64,000 bases of DNA from Bog-756 sp035949055 (GCA_035949055.1 DASZIO010000023.1:152021-216020); one strand, 5' to 3'; positions 1-9,956 are shown, counted from the stretch's first letter. Translations and numbers: made by a program. Notes: generated by a model not told the origin, from the letters alone.

Positions 1-596
1 TCGACCCAGAGGAGCACCCGGATCCCGTCCCATTTGAACTCGTAGACCCAGTCGTCCCCCTCGGGTGGGCGGTCAGCCGGCACGGCCAGCATGGGCGAAA
101 GCCGCTCAGGAAGGGGTTCCCATCCATCCGGTGGTGGATCCATGCGGTGGATCATCCAGTTCTTTCCGGTGGGAAACAGGACGTAGCGCCCCTCGGCCCG
201 CTCACCGTGGAGGACCACCATCACCTCACGGTCGCTCCATTTCTCACAGTCATAGGTACCCTGGTCCCAGATCGTCACCTCGCCCCCGCCGTACTCCTCT
301 GCGGGAATGGTGCCGCTGAACCGGGAGTACTCCAGCGGGTGGTCTTCGGTCGGGACCGCCAGGTGATTGCGCGCCGGATCGACGGGCAGACCTTTCGGGA
401 GGGCCCACGACACGAGCACACCGTCCCGCTCGAGGCGGAAGTCCCAGTGCAGCGCGGAGGCATGGTGCTCCTGGATCACAAAGGTTGGTGGTCCCCGCCG
501 ACGGGACCGCTCCGAGGTGCGCTTGGGCGGAACCGGCTCGGGCGTGCGAGCAGGGTTTCGTTTGCGCCGGTAGGTATCGAGGGAAGAATCGGCCAT
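1..596 (-). CDS. ligD: LigD-type ATP-dependent DNA ligase, N-terminal part (partial)
   Basis: The first 198 residues of a non-homologous end-joining DNA ligase are visible; the rest lies beyond the left edge. Residues about 36-152 form the LigD 3'-phosphoesterase domain, which trims 3' ends before sealing: it opens with IQEHHASALHWDFRLE (His44, His45, His50 and Asp52 are the expected metal or catalytic positions) and continues with the PAEEYGGGEVTIWD block. Residues 168-198 begin the ligase domain, with the adenylation motif EFKWDGIR, so Lys188 should take the AMP. The order phosphoesterase then ligase differs from the mycobacterial polymerase-first LigD; whether a polymerase domain follows cannot be seen. 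The ATG at 596 is the first start in a continuous open frame. It diverges from the sigma-regulatory genes on the other strand. Confidence 0.9.
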   Translation of the reverse strand, partial: MADSSLDTYRRKRNPARTPEPVPPKRTSERSRRRGPPTFVIQEHHASALHWDFRLERDGVLVSWALPKGLPVDPARNHLAVPTEDHPLEYSRFSGTIPAEEYGGGEVTIWDQGTYDCEKWSDREVMVVLHGERAEGRYVLFPTGKNWMIHRMDPPPDGWEPLPERLSPMLAVPADRPPEGDDWVYEFKWDGIRVLLWV

Positions 597-710
597 TGTC
601 GGATCGATACCCGCTCTCAGCGCGCCCTATTCCAAGGGTCATCCGGGCCCGTCCGGCGAAGCGTAGCCTGCCTGCCTGCAGGGGCCCAGAGCTAACCTAG
701 TGGTGGAATC

Positions 711-1052
711 ATGGATGAGCTGTTCGAGATCTCGGAGGACGTCTCCGACCGCGCTTGTGTGGTCACGGTGGCCGGTGAGGTCGACGTGGCCAGCGCGCCC
801 ACGCTGCGGAGCCGACTCGAGGCGGCGATCGACCGCGGCACGCCCTTGGTGGTCGTCGACCTGCTGTCGGTGACCTTCATCGATTCCACCGGTCTGGGCG
901 TGCTCATCGGGGCGTCGAAGCGGGTCGACAACTCGGGCGGCACCATGCACCTTGTCGTCACCGAACCCAGGATCCTCAAGCTGTTCGAGATCACCGGTCT
1001 CATGGACCTCTTCTCCATCGTGCCCTCGGTGGAGCAAGCCGTCGGGCCATGA
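711..1052 (+). CDS. Anti-anti-sigma factor (STAS domain)
   Basis: This 113-residue protein is a single STAS domain of the SpoIIAA/RsbV type. The loop IDSTGLGVL places Ser59 at the site normally phosphorylated by the cognate anti-sigma kinase; the unphosphorylated form captures the anti-sigma factor and frees the sigma factor. The preceding strand (VVVDLLSVTF) and the GEVDVASAP segment near the N terminus match the family. Its stop overlaps the start of the anti-sigma gene by four bases (ATGA), and the sigma gene follows with a one-base overlap, so the three should be translated together as a partner-switching module. The signal that triggers it is unknown. Length is normal for the family. Confidence 0.9.
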   Translation: MDELFEISEDVSDRACVVTVAGEVDVASAPTLRSRLEAAIDRGTPLVVVDLLSVTFIDSTGLGVLIGASKRVDNSGGTMHLVVTEPRILKLFEITGLMDLFSIVPSVEQAVGP

Positions 1053-1492
1053 CCACCTCCGATCGGCCAGACGCCCGGGACGGGGCCAGCCGCAGCGGTG
1101 CGTCCGGAGACGTCGTCGAGCTGAGCATCCCGGTCCGTGCCGATCTGGTGGTCCTGGCCCGGCTGACCGCGGCCACCGTGGCGTCCCGGTCCAGCTTCGA
1201 TGTGGAAGAGATCGAAGACCTGCGACTGGCGGTGGACGAGCTGTGTGTCTCGTTGGTGGGCGAGGGCAGCGAAGGCCGACTGGCGCTCCGCTTCGTCCGG
1301 GGCGACGAGGATATCGAGGTCTCGTGCACCTACCATCCCGATTCCGGTCAGGATGGGGCGGCGACGGACGTCACCTCCGACGGGCTCTCGGCCAGGATCC
1401 TCGATGCCCTGGTCGACGAACACGGCATGGACGGCGGGGACGGACGCCAGCGGATCTGGTTACGCAAGCGGCGGGCACGGTCGCAGACCTGA
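1049..1492 (+). CDS. Anti-sigma factor, RsbW/SpoIIAB-like ATPase
   Basis: The protein (147 residues) is placed between a STAS protein and a SigB/SigF-type sigma factor and has the shape of a small GHKL (HATPase_c_2) anti-sigma kinase. Such proteins bind the sigma factor and inactivate the STAS antagonist by phosphorylating its serine. The helix EEIEDLRLAVDELCVSLV at about residues 53-70 corresponds to the N-box helix, though the asparagine usually seen there is not evident; actinobacterial SigF antagonists are often degenerate at this point. The nucleotide-binding G loops are hard to see (GLSARILDALVDEH near residues 111-124 is the best candidate). The assignment rests on gene order as much as on sequence. 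Confidence 0.8.
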   Translation: MTTSDRPDARDGASRSGASGDVVELSIPVRADLVVLARLTAATVASRSSFDVEEIEDLRLAVDELCVSLVGEGSEGRLALRFVRGDEDIEVSCTYHPDSGQDGAATDVTSDGLSARILDALVDEHGMDGGDGRQRIWLRKRRARSQT

Positions 1493-2238
1493 TGTCTTCG
1501 CCGGTTCGTCCAACCGGGGAGATGCGGGAGAAGTTCGTCGAGCTCGCACAGACTGGCGACCAGCGATTGCGCGACGAGTTGGTCGAAACGCACCTGGGTC
1601 TGGCCTACCAACTCGCTCGGCGGTTCTCCAATCGCGGGGAGAGCTTTGACGACCTGGCGCAGGTGGCATCGATCGCGTTGATCAAGTCCGTCGACCGGTT
1701 CGATCCCGAGCGGGGGGTCGAATTCAGCACCTTCGCCACCCGTACGGTCATCGGCGAGCTGAAACGCCATTTCCGTGACAAGGGGTGGGCGGTGCGTGCA
1801 CCACGGCGCGTGCAGGAGCTCTACCTGGAGCTCGGCCAGGTGATCGAGTCGCTCTCCCACGAGCTCGGGCGCCCTCCGACCCTGGCGGAGATGTCCGAGG
1901 CCACGGGGTCCTCGGAGGAGGCCGTGCTGGAGGCGCTAGAAGCTGGTCAGAGCTACCGGACGACGTCGATCGACGCCCCCGACCGACAGGACACCAGCAT
2001 GGCCAGCCGCCTCGGTGAAGTGGATGCCGGCTTCAGCGCCAGTGAGGACCGGATGCTGTTGGCCATCTCCGTGGCCGAGCTGTCCGACCGCGAACGCACC
2101 ATCCTCAATCTGCGCTTCATCGAGGGTCTGACCCAGTCGCAGATCGCGGTTCACGTGGGGGTCAGCCAGATGCATGTCTCACGGCTACTGACGGCCAGCC
2201 TGGCCAAGCTGCGCGAATCGTTCTCGACGGGGGAGTGA
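1492..2238 (+). CDS. RNA polymerase sigma factor, SigB/SigF/SigG family
   Basis: This 248-residue alternative sigma factor has region 2 at about residues 35-90 (FDDLAQVASIALIKSVDRFDP, then FSTFATRTVIGELKRHFRD), region 3 at about 100-150, and region 4 at about 190-240 (LSDRERTILNLRFIEGLTQSQIA, followed by a helix-turn-helix VGVSQMHVSRLL). This is the layout of the stress/sporulation SigB-SigF group, controlled by partner switching rather than by an ECF anti-sigma factor. The ATG at 1492 overlaps the anti-sigma stop as TGATG, which fixes the start; longer in-frame openings upstream lie inside the anti-sigma gene and are not plausible. Target promoters are not identifiable here. Confidence 0.95.
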   Translation: MSSPVRPTGEMREKFVELAQTGDQRLRDELVETHLGLAYQLARRFSNRGESFDDLAQVASIALIKSVDRFDPERGVEFSTFATRTVIGELKRHFRDKGWAVRAPRRVQELYLELGQVIESLSHELGRPPTLAEMSEATGSSEEAVLEALEAGQSYRTTSIDAPDRQDTSMASRLGEVDAGFSASEDRMLLAISVAELSDRERTILNLRFIEGLTQSQIAVHVGVSQMHVSRLLTASLAKLRESFSTGE

Positions 2239-2309
2239 CCCGTCCTCGGTCGGGGAGAGGTGGCATAACCTCAGGGAGAGGGTCGTCCGGCCCGGCAAGG
2301 AGTCGAGGG

Positions 2310-2762
2310 ATGGGTCAGTGGAGCCGCAGGGAGATCGAAGAGGCGTTCGCCCACTACCAGGAGACAGCGGCCGCGGCCGGTTCGTCGGGCCGGTGGCGTG
2401 ACTGGGCCGATCTGTTCACCGAGGATGCCACCTATATCGAACATCACTTCGGGACCTTCCACGGGCGGGATGCCATCTACGACTGGATCAGCTCGTGCAT
2501 GGCCGACTACCCGGGGCGGGACATGCCGGAATTCCCTATCGAGTGGTACATCGTCGACGAGGATCGGGGATGGGTGGTGTGCCAGGTGTGGAACCGCATG
2601 CGGGACCCCGGTGACGGGTCCATACATCAGGAGTACAACTTCACCTTGCTCAAGTACGCCGGAGACCGGCAGTGGAGCTACGAAGAGGACATCTACAACC
2701 CCATGCGCTTCGGAGCCATGGTGGAAGGTTGGGAGGCGGCCCGGACGGCCGCCTCCCACTGA
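2310..2762 (+). CDS. SnoaL-like (NTF2-fold) protein
   Basis: A 150-residue protein of the SnoaL/nuclear transport factor 2 fold, seen in the opening helix pattern (EEAFAHYQETAAAAG), the WADLFTEDATYIEHHFGTFHGRDAIYDWI segment in two pieces near residues 30-55, and the later DWGWVVCQVWNR-type strand. Members of this fold bind small hydrophobic ligands and include dehydratases, isomerases and non-enzymes; no substrate can be inferred. The ATG at 2310 follows the ribosome-binding sequence AAGGAG by a suitable distance; an opening further upstream overlaps the sigma gene and lacks such a site. The gene may share the sigma transcript, but a 71-base gap separates them. Confidence 0.75.
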   Translation: MGQWSRREIEEAFAHYQETAAAAGSSGRWRDWADLFTEDATYIEHHFGTFHGRDAIYDWISSCMADYPGRDMPEFPIEWYIVDEDRGWVVCQVWNRMRDPGDGSIHQEYNFTLLKYAGDRQWSYEEDIYNPMRFGAMVEGWEAARTAASH

Positions 2763-2840
2763 CCAGCCGGCCCTGTCCTCGGCCCACACCCGCTCATTCG
2801 ACCGGCTGACACCCCGGCCCGGCCGAAGTACCCTGCGGAC

Positions 2841-3701
2841 GTGGACGTCCGAAGACTGGGAAGGTCAGGACACTGTTCGTCGGTGGCCGTGCTCGGCGGC
2901 GCGGCGTTTTGGGACACCGACACCGAAACGGCCGGCCGCACGCTGTCCTCGGCGGTCGAACTCGGCGTCAACCACCTCGATGTGGCGCCACAGTACGGCC
3001 GGGCCGAGGAATTGCTCGGGCCCCACCTCCCTGCGCTGCGGGACCGGTTGTTCGTCGCCTGCAAGACATTGCGGCACAACGCAGACGGGGTCAGAGCACA
3101 GCTGGAGAACTCGCTCCGCGTCCTCCGTTGCGACCACTTGGACCTGTACCAGCTGCACGCCGTCACCGATGTCGAGGAGTTGAATGCGAGGGCGGGCGCA
3201 CTCGAGGTGCTGCTGGCCGCCCGCGACCAGGGTCTCTGTCGTTGGATCGGCATCACCGGCCACGAGCTCAGTGCCCCCTCCGCCCATCTGGAGGCGCTGC
3301 GCCGGTACGACCTCGACACGGTGATGTTCCCGGTCAATCCGCAGCTGTGGTCGGACGGCGCGTACCGTCGCGACGCCGAAGCACTGCTCACCCACGCGTC
3401 GGAAAACGACATCGGGGTGATGGCGATCAAGGCGGTCGCCGCCCGGCCCTGGGGTGAGCGGCCGCACACCGCTGCCACCTGGTACGAGCCGTATGTCTCG
3501 GAGTCCGAGATCTCCGAACGGGTGAGGTTCGCCCTCTCCACGCCCGGGGTGCATGCTCTGTGCACGCCGGGCGACCTCGGTCTTCTCCCACAGGTGCTCG
3601 AGGCCGCCCGGTCGGTGCAACCGATGGGCCCAACCGAGCGTGAAGAAGCGGTGGCCGCGTCGGCCGCCGAACCGAGCATCTTCCCGATGCCGACGGCCTG
3701 A
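2841..3701 (+). CDS. Aldo/keto reductase
   Basis: This 286-residue protein is an aldo/keto reductase with a TIM-barrel fold that should reduce carbonyls with NAD(P)H. The catalytic tetrad is visible as Asp47 and Tyr52 (LDVAPQYG), Lys75 (ACKT) and His106 (DLYQLHAV). Residues after 255 form a shortened tail without the longer C-terminal loops that confer sugar or steroid specificity in classical members. The GTG start at 2841 gives the expected N-terminal beta hairpin. The carboxyltransferase gene starts two bases after its stop, so the pair is probably co-transcribed. The substrate is unknown. Confidence 0.85.
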   Translation: MDVRRLGRSGHCSSVAVLGGAAFWDTDTETAGRTLSSAVELGVNHLDVAPQYGRAEELLGPHLPALRDRLFVACKTLRHNADGVRAQLENSLRVLRCDHLDLYQLHAVTDVEELNARAGALEVLLAARDQGLCRWIGITGHELSAPSAHLEALRRYDLDTVMFPVNPQLWSDGAYRRDAEALLTHASENDIGVMAIKAVAARPWGERPHTAATWYEPYVSESEISERVRFALSTPGVHALCTPGDLGLLPQVLEAARSVQPMGPTEREEAVAASAAEPSIFPMPTA

Positions 3702-3703
3702 CG

Positions 3704-5548
3704 GTGGAGGCCTCCGCCGGGAGTGCCCGCACCCTGGCTGCGCCCCTCCAGGGCACCGTCGTATCGGTGCCGGTCGCAGTGGGCCAACGGTTCCGTCCCG
3801 GCGAGACGCTCGTCGTCATCGAGTCGATGAAGATGGAGCACGTGGTAGCAGCCGCGGCTGGCGGAGCGGTGCTCTCCCTGGCGGTCCAGTCCGGGACGGT
3901 GGTGGCCGAGGGTGATCCACTCCTGGTGGTGGAGGACGTCGCCGACGTCCGCGACGGCGCCCAATCGCCGAAGGACGAGAGGCCACCGGTTCCGCCGGCG
4001 ACGCTGGTCGACCTGCGTGAGCGGCGGGATGCACTGCTCGACCGGTCCCGACCCGACGCGGTGTCACGACGGCACGAGCAGGGACGGCGAACGGCCCGTG
4101 AGAACCTCGCCGATCTGTGCGACGAGGGCAGCTTCACCGAGTACGGCGCGCTGGCTATCGCGGCCCAGCGCGGTCGCCGCTCCGTCGACGAGCTGATCCG
4201 CCGAACGCCGGCCGACGGGTTGGTGGCCGGCATCGGCCGGGTGAACGGAGTCCTGTTCGGCGAGGAGCGGGCCCAGTGCGCGGTGCTCTCCTACGACTAC
4301 ACAGTGCTGGCCGGCACCCAGGGTCAGCAGAGCCACCGGAAGAAGGACCGACTCTTCGGACTGGTCGAACGGCTTCGGCTGCCGGTGGTGCTGTTCGCCG
4401 AGGGCGGTGGCGGCCGTCCTGGCGACACCGACTATGCCACCGTCACGGGCCTCGACACCGTGGCGTTCGCCCTATTCGGGGGGCTGAGCGGTCTCGTCCC
4501 GCTGGTTGGCGTGGTCTCTGGCTGGTGCTTCGCCGGCAACGCCGCCCTGCTCGGCTGCTGCGATGTGATCATCGCCACCGAGGGCACTTCGATCGGGATG
4601 GGCGGTCCGTCCATGATCGAGGGAGGGGGCCTCGGGTCGGTCGAACCCGAGGATGTCGGACCGCTCGACGTGCAGACCGCAAACGGAGTGGTGGACATCG
4701 TCGCCCACGACGACGCCGACGCGGTGCGGGCCGCCCAGCGGTACCTGGCGTACTTTCAGGGGACGGTCCGCGGTTGGACATGCGCCGACCAGGACCTGCT
4801 GCGCACCTGCATCCCCGAGGAGCGGCTCCGCGTCTACGACATGCGCGGCCTGATCGCCGTCCTGGCCGATTCGGACTCGGTCCTCGAGCTGCGCCAGGCA
4901 TTCGCTCCGGGGATGGTGACGGCGTTGGCCCGGGTCGAGGGCCGACCCATCGGCGTCGTGGCCAATAATCCCGGCCACCTCGGCGGAGCGATCGACAGTG
5001 ACGGGGCGGACAAGGCCGCCCGCTTCCTCCAGCTCTGCGACGCACACGACCTCCCCGTGCTCTTCTTGTGTGACACCCCCGGCTTCATGGTCGGGCCCGA
5101 GGCGGAGCGGACGGCCCAGGTCCGGCACTTCAGCCGTCTGTTCGTGGTCGGTGCCAGCCTCACCATTCCGTTCCTCACCATCGTGGTGCGCAAGGGTTAC
5201 GGCCTCGGTGCCCAGGCCATGGCCGGAGGCAGCTTCCGGTCCCCCGTCATCACCGTGGCCTGGCCGAGTGGGGAACTCGGCGGGATGGGCTTGGAAGGGG
5301 CAGTGCGGCTCGGGTTCCGCCGGGAACTCGAGGCGGCCGAGGACGACGAAGCCCGTCAGGCGCTGTTCGAGAGCATGGTCGAGCGTGCCTATGAGCACGG
5401 TCGGGCCGTGAACGTCGCCGCCTCGTTCGAGATCGACGACGTCATCGACCCGGCGGACTCCAGGGGGACGGTAATGCAGGTGCTCCGAGCGGCCCCCGAG
5501 CCGAACCATCGGACGGGCAAGAAACGCAACTGCGTCGACACCTGGTAG
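3704..5548 (+). CDS. Biotinyl-domain/carboxyltransferase fusion (acyl-CoA carboxylase beta-type)
   Basis: Two normally separate parts of a biotin-dependent carboxylase are joined in one 614-residue chain. Residues about 10-80 form a biotinyl carrier domain with ESMKMEH; Lys43 is the expected biotin site. After a proline-rich linker (about 85-105) comes a full carboxyltransferase with N- and C-terminal crotonase-like halves: RRTARENLADLCDEGSF starts the first, GMGGPSMIEGGGLG lies in the first acyl-CoA-binding region, and GHLGGAIDSDGADKAARF with FLCDTPGFMVG lies in the second. This is the acetyl/propionyl/methylcrotonyl-CoA carboxylase beta family, transferring CO2 from carboxybiotin to an acyl-CoA. 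No biotin carboxylase gene is in the window, so that subunit must be encoded elsewhere. Substrate specificity cannot be read. Confidence 0.88.
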   Translation: MEASAGSARTLAAPLQGTVVSVPVAVGQRFRPGETLVVIESMKMEHVVAAAAGGAVLSLAVQSGTVVAEGDPLLVVEDVADVRDGAQSPKDERPPVPPATLVDLRERRDALLDRSRPDAVSRRHEQGRRTARENLADLCDEGSFTEYGALAIAAQRGRRSVDELIRRTPADGLVAGIGRVNGVLFGEERAQCAVLSYDYTVLAGTQGQQSHRKKDRLFGLVERLRLPVVLFAEGGGGRPGDTDYATVTGLDTVAFALFGGLSGLVPLVGVVSGWCFAGNAALLGCCDVIIATEGTSIGMGGPSMIEGGGLGSVEPEDVGPLDVQTANGVVDIVAHDDADAVRAAQRYLAYFQGTVRGWTCADQDLLRTCIPEERLRVYDMRGLIAVLADSDSVLELRQAFAPGMVTALARVEGRPIGVVANNPGHLGGAIDSDGADKAARFLQLCDAHDLPVLFLCDTPGFMVGPEAERTAQVRHFSRLFVVGASLTIPFLTIVVRKGYGLGAQAMAGGSFRSPVITVAWPSGELGGMGLEGAVRLGFRRELEAAEDDEARQALFESMVERAYEHGRAVNVAASFEIDDVIDPADSRGTVMQVLRAAPEPNHRTGKKRNCVDTW

Positions 5549-5589
5549 GGCCCCGGACCGGAAGGCTGGGATGCCGACCGCGCCCGTGG

Positions 5590-6651
<1,062 letters not shown>

Positions 6652-6714
6652 CGGGAGGGCGCACGGCCCGACGCTCGGGGCGACGTCCCCGACTGCCGGG
6701 AGGGCGCCCGCCTA

Positions 6715-6734
6715 GGGTGAGCCAATGTTCACCC
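6715..6734. promoter_or_regulatory. Inverted repeat between divergent genes
   Basis: Arms GGGTGA and TCACCC, each six bases, are separated by eight bases in the gap between the deacetylase-like gene and the antiporter. The symmetry and position between two outward-facing genes fit an operator for a dimeric regulator, but no neighbouring regulator gene points to it and short repeats of this size occur by chance in GC-rich DNA. Confidence 0.25.
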
Positions 6735-6756
6735 GGCCACCCTCGGGCAGCTGAGC

Positions 6757-7952
6757 GTGACGTCGTCATCGGTCTCCACCCTGGTGCTCATCGCCTTGGC
6801 CGCGGTGCTGGCGCCGATCCTGTCCGAATTGAGCGGGCCGTTCGCCATTCCCGAGATCGTGATACAGATCGGGTTCGGCATCCTGATAGGGCCCTACGTC
6901 CTTCATCTGACCCATCCGAGCACCATCGTGACGGGCCTCTCCGACCTGGGGCTCACCTATCTGATCTTCCTGGCCGGATTCGAGCTGGACCTCAAGAAGA
7001 TCCGGGGATCGCCTCTGCGGCTGGCCTGCATGGGGTGGGGGATCTCCCTCGTGATCGGGCTTTCGGCCGCCTTCGCCCTGGTGTTCACCGGCCTGGCTCT
7101 CGACACCCTGGTGATCGGTCTGGCCCTCACCACGACCGCTCTCGGCACGCTGGTGCCCATGCTTCGCGACGCTGGGCTGTTCGACACCCGGTTCGGCTCC
7201 TACGTCGGCGCCATCGGGACCGTCGGTGAGTTCGGCCCCATCGTGGCCGTGGCCCTGCTTCTCACCAACAAGGAACCGTTGCTGACCTCGCTCCTGCTGG
7301 TGGCGTTCATCGTGGTGGCCGTCGTCACCGTGCTGTTGGCGGCTCGGTCGCAACCGCCACGGATGGTGGCCACGCTCAACCGTCATCTGGAGTCGAGCGC
7401 GCAACTGCCCGTCCGGGTCTCCCTGCTCCTCATCGTGCTCTTGGTCCTGCTGGCCCAGAGCCTCGGGCTTGACGTGTTGCTCGGCGCCTTCGCCGCGGGC
7501 ATCGTGGTCCGCCTCTTTGCGGCGAGCGGCGAGAGCGAGAGAATCCGGGGCAAGCTGGAGGCCATCGGGTTCGGGTTCCTCATCCCGGTCTTCTTCGTGG
7601 TGAGCGGCACCCAATTCGACCTGCACGTGTTCATCGACCGTCCCGAGTCGTTGTGGCGGGTCGCGGTGTTCGTCGTCCTCATGCTGGCGGCCCGGGGCAT
7701 TCCGGTGTTCATGCTCTACCGCGAGGCGCTGCCCCGAGCCCAACGTCTCCCGATGGCGCTCCTGTCGGCCACCGGGCTGCCGTTGATCGTGGTGATCACC
7801 GGATCGCCACTGCCGAAGGCCGGATCCTCCCGGTCAACGCGGCGGCACTGGTAGCCGCCGGGATGGTGACCGTGCTGGTCTTCCCGGCGACCGGATTCTG
7901 GCGCATGCGGAAGTTGGGCCCGGTCGACGAGCCGCAGGAGTCGGCGGCGTAG
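6757..7952 (+). pseudogene. CPA2-family monovalent cation/proton antiporter, frameshifted near 7801
   Basis: The first frame (6757 to a stop at 7852-7854) encodes a membrane antiporter of the KefB/CPA2 type: about eleven hydrophobic segments, with the early GFGILIGPYVL, FLAGFELDLK and later LGAFAAGIVVRL motifs of the family. Sequence resembling the last transmembrane helix then appears in another frame (ATAEGRILPVNAAALVAAG, ending at 7952). Joining them needs one extra base at the GG pair 7801-7802, which restores a continuous protein of about 398 residues. Such transporters exchange K+ or Na+ for protons. The break could be a real mutation or a base-calling/assembly error at a G run; read from one frame, the protein would lose its last helix. 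Confidence 0.8.
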
Positions 7953-7962
7953 CGCCGGCCGG

Positions 7963-8637
7963 TCACGGTGCCTGACGACTCACCGTGAACCAGTCGCGGG
8001 CACCGAGGTAGGGCTTGAAGGCATCGACGATGTGGTCGATGTCCGCCGGGGTCTTCGGGCGTTGGAGCTCGTAGACATGGGGATAGTCGAGCCAGGCGGT
8101 GACGTGCTCCCACAGCTGCACGGCCCGGTCTCCGGCCGGCGGGTCGACCAGGACCGGCCCGAAGAGTGCCTGGCCATCGTCGAACAGCAACGTCGGAACG
8201 CCGAAGCCGCCCCGGTCCAGCACGGCCTGGTGCTCGGCCAACACCTCGTCGCCCGTGGTGGGGTCTTCGATGGCGGCCTTCACGATGCCGGAGCCCAGCC
8301 CCATCTCGAGGAGCAGGGCCTCGGCCACCTCGGGCTGGTGCGGCTTGCGCCCCTCCACGTGGAGGGCACGCCCGGCGGTCTCGTACCAGCGGTCGAGCAG
8401 GTCCATGTCAAGGCGCCGCAGGTAGGCGCCGATCCGCATCATCGACCAGCCGTAGGTCCACTCGCGCTCCCACGGGTGCTTCTTCCCCTCGGCTCGGTTC
8501 ACCTCCTCGAGGCTGAAGAACCGCCAACGCACCTCCACCCCGGCCGTGTCACGGACCTCGCGCATCCAGAGCGAGGTGACGTAGGCGTAGGGGCACATGA
8601 TGTCGAAATGGAAGTCAACTGCTTCGGGTCGGCCCAC
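7963..8637 (-). CDS. DsbA-family thioredoxin-fold protein (Rv2466c-like)
   Basis: This 224-residue protein has the DsbA-type thioredoxin fold with an inserted helical domain. The opening strand VDFHFDIMCPYAY carries Cys15 in a CPYA motif; the second redox cysteine of CxxC is absent. The WRFFSLEEVNR block and the tryptophan-rich WEREWTYGWSMMRIGA stretch resemble actinobacterial 2-hydroxychromene-carboxylate-isomerase-like and mycothiol-dependent reductase proteins such as Rv2466c. A single-cysteine, mycothiol- or glutathione-type mechanism is therefore plausible, but the substrate is not known. The GTG at 8637 follows a GGAG-containing site by a suitable spacing. It lies downstream of the second aldo/keto reductase on the same strand. 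Confidence 0.8.
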   Translation of the reverse strand: MGRPEAVDFHFDIMCPYAYVTSLWMREVRDTAGVEVRWRFFSLEEVNRAEGKKHPWEREWTYGWSMMRIGAYLRRLDMDLLDRWYETAGRALHVEGRKPHQPEVAEALLLEMGLGSGIVKAAIEDPTTGDEVLAEHQAVLDRGGFGVPTLLFDDGQALFGPVLVDPPAGDRAVQLWEHVTAWLDYPHVYELQRPKTPADIDHIVDAFKPYLGARDWFTVSRQAP

Positions 8638-8768
8638 GATCGACGATCTCCTCTCAACCGGTACGGCTCACCGTGCACGGCCCACGGGCGCGGCTCGACC
8701 GGGTCAATTGCCACTGCTCAACCCGTGGGGCTACGTGACCCCGTTTCAGCACCGTACACGTCGGTCGG

Positions 8769-9749
8769 TCAGAAGTGTCCCAGCACGGGATGGGGAACAT
8801 AAGGATCCTCGACCCGCTTTATCTCGTCGTCGCTCAGGTCGAGCGCTTCGGCGGCCAGGGCGTCGGCCAGGTGCTCCGGCTTGGTGGCCCCGACGATCGG
8901 GGCGGTGACCCCCGGCCGCTGGAGGAGCCAGGCCAGCGCGATCTGAGCCGGTGACACGCCGCGTTCGGCCGCCACCTCGGCCACCCGTTCGACGACGTCG
9001 AAGTCGGTCGGCTGGCTGTAGAGGTAGTCGGTGAAGGCGTCGGTGTCCGACCTCGTGGTGCGTCGCGTTCCCTCCCGGCTCCGGTTCCCGGCCAGCACAC
9101 CTCGGGCCAGCGGGCTCCAGGGAATGACCCCGACGCCCTGGTCGATGCACTGGGGGATCATCTCGCGCTCCTCCTCGCGGTAGACGAGGTTGTAGTGCGG
9201 CTGCATGGAGACGAATCGCGTCCAGTGATGGAGATCGGCGACGTGCTGGGCCTTGGCGAACTGCCAGGCGAACATGGAGCTGGCTCCGATGTACCGGGCC
9301 TTGCCGGCGCGTACGACGTCGTGCAACGCCTCCATGGTCTCGTCGATGGGCGTCCTCGGGTCCCACCGGTGGATCTGGTAGAGGTCGATGTAGTCCATGT
9401 CCAGCCGGGCCAGCGAGGCGTCGATGCCCGAGAGGATGTGCTTGCGTGACAGCCCGGCACCGTTCTCGCCCGGGGTCATTGGCATGTAGACCTTGGTGGC
9501 CACCACCACCTCGTCGCGAGTGAGGTATTTGGGTAGCAGCCGTCCCGTGGCGACCTCACTGGCCCCGCCCGAATAGGTGTCGGCGGTGTCGAAGAAGGTG
9601 ATCCCCCCTTCGACGGCGGCCCGGACAATGGGCTCGGTGGCGTCCTCGTCGAGCACCCAGGGTCGCTCGCTGCCGTTGCCGTAACTCATCATCCCGAGGC
9701 ACACCCGGGACACCCTGAGGCCCGTGTCCCCGAGATTCACGTACTGCAT
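8769..9749 (-). CDS. Aldo/keto reductase
   Basis: A 326-residue reductase of the larger aldo/keto family group (YajO/YdjG-like). The tetrad is Asp54 and Tyr59 (FFDTADTYSGG), Lys86 (ATKVYMP) and His127 (DLYQIHRWD), and the cofactor end is APIVGATKPEHL. It should reduce aldehydes or ketones with NADPH; related proteins act on sugars and their derivatives. The ATG at 9749 is preceded by a strong GGAGGTGA site four bases away; a start twelve bases further up lies inside that site and is less likely. It is unrelated in close sequence to the first aldo/keto reductase at 2841. Confidence 0.88.
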   Translation of the reverse strand: MQYVNLGDTGLRVSRVCLGMMSYGNGSERPWVLDEDATEPIVRAAVEGGITFFDTADTYSGGASEVATGRLLPKYLTRDEVVVATKVYMPMTPGENGAGLSRKHILSGIDASLARLDMDYIDLYQIHRWDPRTPIDETMEALHDVVRAGKARYIGASSMFAWQFAKAQHVADLHHWTRFVSMQPHYNLVYREEEREMIPQCIDQGVGVIPWSPLARGVLAGNRSREGTRRTTRSDTDAFTDYLYSQPTDFDVVERVAEVAAERGVSPAQIALAWLLQRPGVTAPIVGATKPEHLADALAAEALDLSDDEIKRVEDPYVPHPVLGHF

Positions 9750-9956
9750 GGTCACCTCCATCGGCGGTCGCCGGGCTCTGTGATGCGCTCGCCACGATCC
9801 GTGGTGACGCTTCCCGCTGACCTTAGGCCTCGAGCGTCAGTCCCCGTTCTGCCAGGTCATCGTTCTCAGCCAGCTCACAGGTGGCTGTTTCCTGACGTAG
9901 AGGTTGACTGGCTTGGATGGGCTGGCCTCAGACCGCCGAACGAACGGGGTGTACGG

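Noticed and set aside
6725..6754. Short open frame MFTRPPSGS before the antiporter as leader peptide
   Set aside because: Nine codons, no ribosome-binding site and no attenuator hairpin; chance occurrence is more likely.
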